From a bacterium (GTDB lineage Bacteria; Vulcanimicrobiota; Xenobia; Xenobiales; JADMJV01), in NCBI GenBank assembly GCA_018780265.1, contig JADMJV010000045.1, positions 1-46,050 on the forward strand: 46,050 nt of DNA. Reading direction: 5' to 3'. The translations under genes were made by a program, and so were the position numbers. The notes below the pieces were generated by a model that was not told the origin of the DNA, searched no databases, and worked only from the letters and a program-made list of their open reading frames with translations. This document shows positions 40,309 through 46,050 of this stretch, piece by piece (within the stretch, counting starts at the first letter, position 1; every line of letters starts with the position of its first letter).

Positions 40309-42132
40309 TTAATCCTTGACTTCGAATTCAGCGTCGACCACCTCGCCGTCAACCGGCCCCTGCTTACCTTCGGGCTGGCCTTCGCCTTCGCCCTCCTGGC
40401 CATACATCGCTGAGCTGGCGGCCATGACGGCTTGCTGAAGCTCTTCGATAGCGGCTTTGACTTCCTCGGCGCTGAAGTTGTCGTTCTCGATCAGTTTGCG
40501 CAACTTCGCTTGAGCCTCTTCGATTTTGGCTTTGGCGTCGCCGGCGATCTTGTCGCCAAACTCCTTGACCGTTTTTTCCGATTGATAGACCAGGCTGTCT
40601 GCTTGATTTTTCAACTCCACCTGGTCGCGTCGCTTCTTGTCATCGGCGGCAAAGGACTCCGCATCCTTGACCATGTTTTCCACATCCGACTTGCTCAGGT
40701 TGGTGCTGGCCGTAATGGTGATGCGTTGCGTCTTGCCGCTGGCCTTGTCCTTGGCTTCCACATTGAGGATGCCATTGGAGTCGAGATTGAACTCGACCTC
40801 AATCTGAGGCACGCCACGAGGAGCCGGGGGCAGGTCGCGCAGGATGAAGGTTCCGAGCGACTTGTTGTCCTTGGCAAACTCACGCTCGCCTTGCAATACG
40901 TGAACTTCCACGCTGGTCTGCATATCCGCAGCCGTAGTGAAGGTCTCCTTGCGCTTGGCCGGAATGGCCGTGTTGCGCTGGATAAGCTTGGTCATCACGC
41001 CGCCCAGAGTCTCGATGCCCAGCGTCAGCGGGGTAACGTCAACCAGGACCACATTCTTGACCTCGCCCGAGAGCACCGCGCCCTGCACAGCCGCGCCCAG
41101 AGCCACGCACTCGTCAGGATTGATATCCTTGGAGGGCTCCTTTTCAAAGAGTCGCTTGACCAGGTCGGTAACTGCGGGCATACGGGTGGATCCGCCTACC
41201 AGCAACACACGGTTGATTTCGTTGAGCTTCAGCTTGGAGTCGTCAATGGCGCGTCGGCAGGGGCCTTCGCAACGCTTGAGCAGGTCCGCCGACATCTCTT
41301 CAAACTTGGCCCGCGACAGGTCGATGTCAAGGTGCTTCGGTCCGCTGGCGTCAGCCGTCACGAAGGGCAGGTTGATGTTGGTCGTAAATTTCTGAGACAG
41401 TTCGATCTTGGCTTTCTCAGCCGCGTCACGCAGGCGCTGCAGGGCCATTTTGTCTTGCATCAGGTCGATGCCATTGTCGCGCTTAAACTCGTCCGCGATG
41501 TATTTTACGACGCGCTCGTCCCAGTCGTCGCCACCCAGGTGGGTGTCGCCGGCGGTGGACTTGACTTCAAAGACGCCATCGCCGATTTCCAGCACCGATA
41601 CGTCGAAGGTGCCGCCGCCCAGGTCAAACACGATCACGGTCATATTGTCGTGCTGCTTGTCCAGTCCATAGGCCAGCGCGGCCGCGGTGGGCTCGTTGAT
41701 GATGCGCAATACTTCCAGACCGGCAATGGTGCCGGCGTTCTTGGTGGCCTGACGCTGCGAATCGTTGAAGTAGGCCGGCACGGTGATCACCGCCTGGGTT
41801 ACCTTCTCGCCCAGGTAAGCCTCGGCGTCGGTCTTCAACTTTTGCAAAATCATCGCCGAGATTTCCTCGGGCGAGTACTTCTTGGCATCGACGGTCTCAC
41901 GATGATCCGTCCCCATCTGGCGCTTGATGGACTTGATGGTTCGATCAGGAGCACTGACCGCCTGACGCTTGGCAAGTTCACCCACCAGGCGCTCGTCCGA
42001 CTTGGAGAAGCCGACCACCGAAGGGGTGGTGCGTGCGCCTTCGGCGTTGGCGATAACGGTGGGTTTGCCACCTTCCAGAATGGCGATCACCGAGTTGGTG
42101 GTGCCGAGATCAATTCCCACTACTTTTGACAT
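40309..42132 (-). CDS. dnaK: Chaperone DnaK (Hsp70)
   Basis: 607 residues. The nucleotide-binding domain has [47 protein letters not shown] and [13 protein letters not shown]. The substrate domain has [15 protein letters not shown] and [13 protein letters not shown]. The C-terminal lid ends in an acidic tail ([12 protein letters not shown]), as in bacterial DnaK (EEV-like). AAGGAGG lies 8 bp before the ATG at 42132. It folds and disaggregates proteins with GrpE and the J protein, all adjacent here in the usual grpE-dnaK-dnaJ order. Confidence 0.98.
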   Translation of the reverse strand: MSKVVGIDLGTTNSVIAILEGGKPTVIANAEGARTTPSVVGFSKSDERLVGELAKRQAVSAPDRTIKSIKRQMGTDHRETVDAKKYSPEEISAMILQKLKTDAEAYLGEKVTQAVITVPAYFNDSQRQATKNAGTIAGLEVLRIINEPTAAALAYGLDKQHDNMTVIVFDLGGGTFDVSVLEIGDGVFEVKSTAGDTHLGGDDWDERVVKYIADEFKRDNGIDLMQDKMALQRLRDAAEKAKIELSQKFTTNINLPFVTADASGPKHLDIDLSRAKFEEMSADLLKRCEGPCRRAIDDSKLKLNEINRVLLVGGSTRMPAVTDLVKRLFEKEPSKDINPDECVALGAAVQGAVLSGEVKNVVLVDVTPLTLGIETLGGVMTKLIQRNTAIPAKRKETFTTAADMQTSVEVHVLQGEREFAKDNKSLGTFILRDLPPAPRGVPQIEVEFNLDSNGILNVEAKDKASGKTQRITITASTNLSKSDVENMVKDAESFAADDKKRRDQVELKNQADSLVYQSEKTVKEFGDKIAGDAKAKIEEAQAKLRKLIENDNFSAEEVKAAIEELQQAVMAASSAMYGQEGEGEGQPEGKQGPVDGEVVDAEFEVKD

Positions 42133-42165
42133 ATTAGGGGCCTCCTTCGCTCTTCAATCTTCATC

Positions 42166-42705
42166 TTAGGTTGTACTGGCCTGAGGATTGCGGGCCACTT
42201 TGACCATGCTTGGCCTGAGCACCCGGTCGCCCATTTTGTAGCCCTTTTGGAGCTCCATCACGATGGACTGGTCAGGGACGTCATCCCTTTCTTCCACCAT
42301 CATGGCTTCGTGCAAAGCCGGGTCAAAATCGATACCGGCTGTTTCAATCTGAGAAATCTCGTTGTTTTCAAGCAGACGGTCAAAGCCTTTTCGAATCAAC
42401 TCCACACCCTTCAGCAAAGCTTCCACCGAAGGATTTTGACGGGCTGCGACCAGGCTCCGGTCCAGATTGTCGACTAGCGGGAGCAACTCGCGAAAGAGAT
42501 CTTCTTTCATCAAAACCCTCTGGCGCTTTTGCTCTTCCTGCTGGCGCCGACGAAAATTCTCGAACTCTGCCGAAACGGAGAGAACGTGCTCTTTTAGCTC
42601 GGCATTCTTGGCTTGAACTTCTTCCAATTCGTTACGCACAAGTTGAATCTCGTCGACCACTTCGGCATCCTCGATGATCTCCGCCGCTTCCTCTTGCTCT
42701 GCCAT
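42166..42705 (-). CDS. grpE: Nucleotide exchange factor GrpE
   Basis: 179 residues. A long coiled-coil helix (VRNELEEVQAKNAELKEHVLSVSAEFENFRRRQQEE) precedes the head domain with LLPLVDNLDRSLVAA, GVELIRKGFDRLLE, FDPALHEAMMV and VMELQKGYKMGDRVLRPSMVKV, the GrpE signature. It releases ADP from DnaK. No HrcA/CIRCE operator is visible upstream; a pair of 8-bp direct repeats lies 70-88 bp before the start instead. The spacing to dnaK is 33 bp. Confidence 0.97.
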   Translation of the reverse strand: MAEQEEAAEIIEDAEVVDEIQLVRNELEEVQAKNAELKEHVLSVSAEFENFRRRQQEEQKRQRVLMKEDLFRELLPLVDNLDRSLVAARQNPSVEALLKGVELIRKGFDRLLENNEISQIETAGIDFDPALHEAMMVEERDDVPDQSIVMELQKGYKMGDRVLRPSMVKVARNPQASTT

Positions 42706-42774
42706 CCTCTGTTCGCTCCCTCAACATAACCTTGGCGTGACTATATCAACAGCTCTATTTTGCGATGTATGACC

Positions 42775-42793
42775 TGTGTTAGATTTGTGTTAG
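42775..42793. repeat. Pair of 8-bp direct repeats upstream of grpE
   Basis: TGTGTTAG occurs at 42775-42782 and again at 42786-42793, centres 11 bp apart (one helical turn). On the minus strand it reads CTAACACA twice, 70-88 bp upstream of the grpE ATG. It could be the binding site of a heat-shock regulator in place of CIRCE, or serve the divergent gene. The rest of the gap (42706-42963) has no supported feature. Confidence 0.35.
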
Positions 42794-42963
42794 CGGCGTT
42801 ATCAAGCCGGCAATATTTGCAGCAAACCGGAGCCGAAAGGTCCTCAACACCGGGCCTACCCTGTGGAAGATACCATAAGGCGCCGAAGGCGATCGTCAAG
42901 CAGGCAGTTGCTGGAGAAGCGGAGTTTCATGGTTCTTTGAGTTCCCTGGGGCACAATGGAGCC

Positions 42964-43488
42964 ATGGTCATTCAGTCCAACCGTCAACCCATCCAGCGCC
43001 AATACTCCGCTGGCAATAACGAAGAGGTCGATGAAGACCCGTGGTCGGGCTATCAAGACACCTTGGAACTGGATGCCGCCCCTTCCTTGCAGGCCCCAGT
43101 TTGCTTGCAAGACGATTTCGCCGCCGCTCAGGCCCGCCTGGAGCAGCGCGGCCAGGCACTACAGCAACAGAGCGCGCGTCAGATGCAGCAGCGCAGTGCC
43201 CAGCCCAACTACTTTCCTCATCTCCAAGGACAGGGCGTCAACAGCAACGCTGGACGCGTCTATGGAAGTCAGCCCGGCTACTACCAGCCGCGAGTCCCGG
43301 TGATTCCCAGTCCGACGGCCCGTCCGTCCATCGCCCCCGTTCAGGCCCGGATCGACCCTGACCCCGTGGACCAGGGAGTTCAACCCACCCAATCTTTGCC
43401 CTATGAAATCGACGCCTGGGGCAACCCGATCCTGCCGGAAAACGCCGAACTCGACGTCTTCGGCAACATGTTCTTCCGTTATAGCTAA
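42964..43488 (+). CDS. Pro/Gln-rich hypothetical protein
   Basis: 174 residues, not recognised. GGAG precedes ATG 42964 by 4-7 bp; the in-frame region upstream has no such signal. The middle is low-complexity (LEQRGQALQQQSARQMQQRS, then Pro/Tyr-rich SQPGYYQPRVPVIPSPTARPS). The C-terminal 35 residues look folded and conserved in style (SLPYEIDAWGNPILPENAELDVFGNMFFRYS), with repeated D-x-(W/F)-G-N motifs. There is no signal peptide. It is probably disordered overall. It is convergent with the exosortase gene, the stops sharing the 4 bases CTAA. Confidence 0.6.
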   Translation: MVIQSNRQPIQRQYSAGNNEEVDEDPWSGYQDTLELDAAPSLQAPVCLQDDFAAAQARLEQRGQALQQQSARQMQQRSAQPNYFPHLQGQGVNSNAGRVYGSQPGYYQPRVPVIPSPTARPSIAPVQARIDPDPVDQGVQPTQSLPYEIDAWGNPILPENAELDVFGNMFFRYS

Positions 43489-44639
43489 GGCCTGGTGGCC
43501 GCCAGCCAGGGCCCGCGGCTCTGGCCCAAAGAGGCGGCCCAAAACCACTGAGAAACATCACTAAAGCATCGACCGTCGGCGTCGTAGATCTGCTCCACAC
43601 CCACAAAAACGCGCCCTTGAGCTCGAAAGCAATCGGCACTGGAGTGCAGCCAGCGAGTGGGTCGCGCTACCCAGCGCAAAACCAAGGGGTCTGAGCCACA
43701 GCGAAAACGCCCGATGCGACCCGGGAAGCCAGCCACAGTCACTTCCTCCAACAACTGCAACGACTCACCCTGCCACTGAGTGGGCCAACCGGGAAAGTCG
43801 GCCACGGGCGGGCTGGACGGTCCGACAAATCCCAGCAGAGCCACCAGGGTGGCCACGATCCACAACCCGCCCGGGGGACCTGCCGGGGCCACGGCGATGG
43901 GATCGGCTTGGGCAGATGAGGGTGGGGCCAGCCTGGCCAGGACTGCGATGCCCACCACAAAAGCCAGCACTCCCATAGCCGTGTGCAGTTCTGGGCGTCC
44001 CAACACCAGTTCGGTATAAAACAAACCGGTCAGGCGTATCACGTTGACAAACCAGGCTACCAGGCCGGCCCACAAGCACAGTCGGGCGGTAGTCCAAACG
44101 CTCCAGTCGCGGACGGCCGCCAGGCTGGCGGCAAAAAACACCATCGTCCACAGCATGGCCAGCCCGCTGCAAGGAGTGTCCACCAGCAGATGGCGTTGAC
44201 CCCAGACCAGTTCCACCCCCCGCCGTTCCAGGTCGTAGCCCTGAGCCCCCAGCAGCCAGGCGGCGCACTGTGCGGCCGTCACCCGGGCCGGATAGCCCAG
44301 AAAAAACTGCAAACTGGCCAGGCTTGGCAGGCTGAGCAAAGCCAGAGCCAGCCAGCCCGGGCGCACTCTGCCCTGGCTGGCCGTGGCCGCCAGCGTCAGC
44401 ATAGCCACAGCCGCGCACACCAAATCGGGCGCCCAGGGGCGCAGGAGTGCATAAAGGGTCACGCCCAACCAGGCTGGTCGGGGGCTGCCACCCACCCGCG
44501 CCTGGCCCCAGGCCAGCCACACCAGCATGATCGCCGCCACCACTCCCAAAGGTTCGTCGCTGCCATCCCACCAGCGGGACCCCATATAGGACCAACTGGG
44601 CCAACAGGCCAGCCCAATCAGTAGGATTCTGTAGCTCAA
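43485..44639 (-). CDS. Exosortase-family transpeptidase with C-terminal EpsI-like domain
   Basis: 384 residues. About eight hydrophobic helices cover residues 1-240. The exosortase catalytic residues are C157 (VDTPCSGLAMLW), R202 (VNVIRLTG) and H219 (ELHTAMGVLAF). A soluble region of about 110 residues follows (275-384) with VLRWVARPTRWLHSSADCFRAQGR, similar to C-terminal extensions in some exosortase/EpsI proteins. Exosortases cut and transfer PEP-CTERM proteins at the inner membrane. The ATG overlaps the stop of a gene for a PEP-CTERM protein by 4 bp, so this one is probably dedicated to that substrate. The subfamily is not assigned with certainty. Confidence 0.88.
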   Translation of the reverse strand: MSYRILLIGLACWPSWSYMGSRWWDGSDEPLGVVAAIMLVWLAWGQARVGGSPRPAWLGVTLYALLRPWAPDLVCAAVAMLTLAATASQGRVRPGWLALALLSLPSLASLQFFLGYPARVTAAQCAAWLLGAQGYDLERRGVELVWGQRHLLVDTPCSGLAMLWTMVFFAASLAAVRDWSVWTTARLCLWAGLVAWFVNVIRLTGLFYTELVLGRPELHTAMGVLAFVVGIAVLARLAPPSSAQADPIAVAPAGPPGGLWIVATLVALLGFVGPSSPPVADFPGWPTQWQGESLQLLEEVTVAGFPGRIGRFRCGSDPLVLRWVARPTRWLHSSADCFRAQGRVFVGVEQIYDADGRCFSDVSQWFWAASLGQSRGPWLAATRP

Positions 44640-46048
44640 TGGCGCAGCTGGCGGCGCCCCATAACCAGCGCCCCCAGCACCAAAAGCAGCAACCAGGTGG
44701 CGGGCTCAGGCACCACCGGTATGTCGGAGCCATCCGAGGGCCTCAGGCCCATACGCTTCTCCTGCTCCTCGGATTCCAACACCACGGCGCCACTGATAGG
44801 CGTGACCAGGCCATAGGCCACTGCCAACTGGAGAGCATCATCGCTGGGGCCCAGGCGGCTGCACTCGCCCAGGGCCCAAAGTCGACTGAGATCCTCCACA
44901 GGGGTGAAAAGCTGCTTGGGCTTGGTGCCGACTCTGGTTAACTTGAGTTGCAGCCAGTCGGGTCGTTGACCGCTGACCACTTCCATTTGGCGCACCAGGT
45001 CGTCGCTCAGCGGTCCGCTGCGCACTGCCTCGCGGCAGCGCAACTCGTCGATCAAACGGTTGGGAGCCGCCGAACAGGCCAGGGCCACAATCGAGTCGGC
45101 CCGGGCGCGCAGGGGCGAGGTATCCACCTGGAGTGCCTGGCCGTCGTGCACCCAGACCACTCTGCCCTCCTTGGCCATCATCAGGGCAGCGACGTCATTC
45201 TGGCCTCCCACCAGGGGCGCGGCTTCCAGGGCCCGGGCGGCCTGTTCCAGCCGGGCTGGCTCGGCCGGACCCAGGGGCAACAAGGTGACCACCTCGTCGC
45301 CGGCCAACAAAACCCCGACCGGCTGGGGCGAACGAAATTTGCGCAGAGCGGCGGCAATGGGTTGACGGTATGCCTGCATGGAGGAGGACCCATCCAGCAC
45401 CACCCAGAGGGGCCCGGGAGCGAGTGGGGGCGGGCTCCACTGGGCCAGGGTAAACCCCCGGGCCGGGTCTGCGCAGAACACCTCCGGCGCTGGCGAATGC
45501 TCGACACGACCTGCCAGTCCGGGGCTATTTAAGCCCTTGTCACTGACCTCGGCGGGTAGGCCGGTGGGTGGACCTGTGAGCGCCAGTAAATGGTTACAGT
45601 CGATGGAAAAGTTACGCTCCAGAATCGCCGGGGCTTTCACCAGGGCTCTTTGAGTTTCGTCGCGGATCAAGGGGGAGGTGATATTTAACTGGATGTGTAT
45701 GGTGCCGTTGCTGGGCACGGGGAAGCACTGCACCAGTAGCCGATCGGGCCCGCTGGTGGTAACCAGCAGCGGGTCGCGTTTCTCCACTTTGACGGCCTGC
45801 TCGTAAGCGGTGCGAGCCTTGCCTCTGGAGGCGATCAGGGCCTGACGAGGCTTGCCCTCCACCCACAGCACCGCTCCGCTCAAGACCCCACCGGGGGGCA
45901 GGTGCACCTGGCAGCGTGCCTCGCGATCCCCCTGCGGTCCGTTGCTAAAGCTCAGGTCCCAGTTCCACCGAGCTGTAGAGCCGGTAGGGTCGATCCGCCC
46001 CGCCAACGTCGATTCTTTCAGGGCCAACTGATGAACCCGTCCGCCCAC
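44636..46048 (-). CDS. VIT/vWA-domain protein with PEP-CTERM sorting signal (5' end outside window)
   Basis: At least 470 residues. A VIT (inter-alpha-trypsin inhibitor N-terminal) domain opens the visible part (WNWDLSFSNG, EARCQVHLPPGGVLSGAVLWVEGK, ARTAYEQAVKVEKRDPLLV). A vWA-like domain follows from about residue 220 (PLWVVLDGSSSMQAYRQPIAAALRKF, a DxSxS metal site). The tail has the sorting triplet VPEPATW, a helix (LLLLVLGALVMG) and RRQLRH, a classical PEP-CTERM signal. No signal peptide is visible, so the true start lies beyond 46050 and the ATG-like start at 46048 is not real. The stop overlaps the exosortase start. VIT proteins paired with an exosortase are known in Bacteroidetes (XrtN system); this pair may be a counterpart. 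Confidence 0.88.
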   Translation of the reverse strand: MGGRVHQLALKESTLAGRIDPTGSTARWNWDLSFSNGPQGDREARCQVHLPPGGVLSGAVLWVEGKPRQALIASRGKARTAYEQAVKVEKRDPLLVTTSGPDRLLVQCFPVPSNGTIHIQLNITSPLIRDETQRALVKAPAILERNFSIDCNHLLALTGPPTGLPAEVSDKGLNSPGLAGRVEHSPAPEVFCADPARGFTLAQWSPPPLAPGPLWVVLDGSSSMQAYRQPIAAALRKFRSPQPVGVLLAGDEVVTLLPLGPAEPARLEQAARALEAAPLVGGQNDVAALMMAKEGRVVWVHDGQALQVDTSPLRARADSIVALACSAAPNRLIDELRCREAVRSGPLSDDLVRQMEVVSGQRPDWLQLKLTRVGTKPKQLFTPVEDLSRLWALGECSRLGPSDDALQLAVAYGLVTPISGAVVLESEEQEKRMGLRPSDGSDIPVVPEPATWLLLLVLGALVMGRRQLRH

Positions 46049-46050
46049 CC

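Noticed and set aside
40432..42129. Long open frame opposite dnaK (565 codons)
   Set aside because: Typical antisense frame of a high-GC dnaK; composition is unlike a real protein and no start signals are seen.

Overview
The window reads as chromosome from a GC-rich bacterium with a two-membrane envelope. Two GT9 (heptosyltransferase-type) glycosyltransferases, an HpnN-like RND exporter, a periplasmic HtrA protease, type IV pilin-like proteins and an exosortase/PEP-CTERM pair all point to an outer membrane. The pgpH-ybeY-corC order and the LmeA-like DUF2993 protein are more usual in Terrabacteria-type lineages, so a diderm outside the Proteobacteria is my best guess. No rRNA or other phylogenetic marker is present and I cannot name the taxon. 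I saw no tRNA, rRNA or CRISPR array.

Left part (1-12.9 kb). A metallophosphoesterase is followed by a strong promoter driving a 51-residue protein that is two-thirds Asp/Glu. Next come a MazEF/ChpSB toxin-antitoxin pair with a palindromic operator, a CarD-like regulator and an HTH/coiled-coil protein. From 3820 a tightly coupled five-gene operon runs rightward: RND exporter, MFS transporter, sarcosine-oxidase-like flavoenzyme, ATP-dependent RNA ligase and HD-Pnk end-healing enzyme. The last two form a complete RNA break-repair unit. A 58-residue CxxC/CxxC protein and a 619-residue membrane zincin with glycine-zipper helices follow.

Rearranged part (12.9-21.4 kb). A 337-bp direct repeat (14904-15240 and 19874-20210, two mismatches seen) brackets about 4.6 kb. 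This block holds a dead dabA fragment split by a 128-bp MITE-like insert, a DUF4937 gene, remnants that look like an IS91/HUH transposase, a membrane protein and a nitrilase. Removing one repeat unit restores an intact 198-residue gene convergent with an intact clostripain-type protease gene, so the block looks like a fairly recent insertion.

Middle part (21.5-27.8 kb). This holds DUF2993, mnmA, a pilC/gspF-type membrane protein, a two-gene unit (permuted papain-like protein plus overlapping exported protein) and a large pilus-associated protein (PilX/bactofilin-like).

Right part (27.8-46 kb). Leftward genes run almost without a break: grpE, dnaK, a dnaJ variant with half a zinc centre, htrA, a Tim44-like protein, pgpH, ybeY, corC, GT9, GT2, GT9, a sensor Ser/Thr kinase, and two prepilins. 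Many junctions overlap by 4 bp. To the right of grpE lie a Pro/Gln-rich protein and an exosortase overlapping a VIT/vWA protein with a PEP-CTERM tail, which runs off the window and looks like a dedicated sortase-substrate pair.
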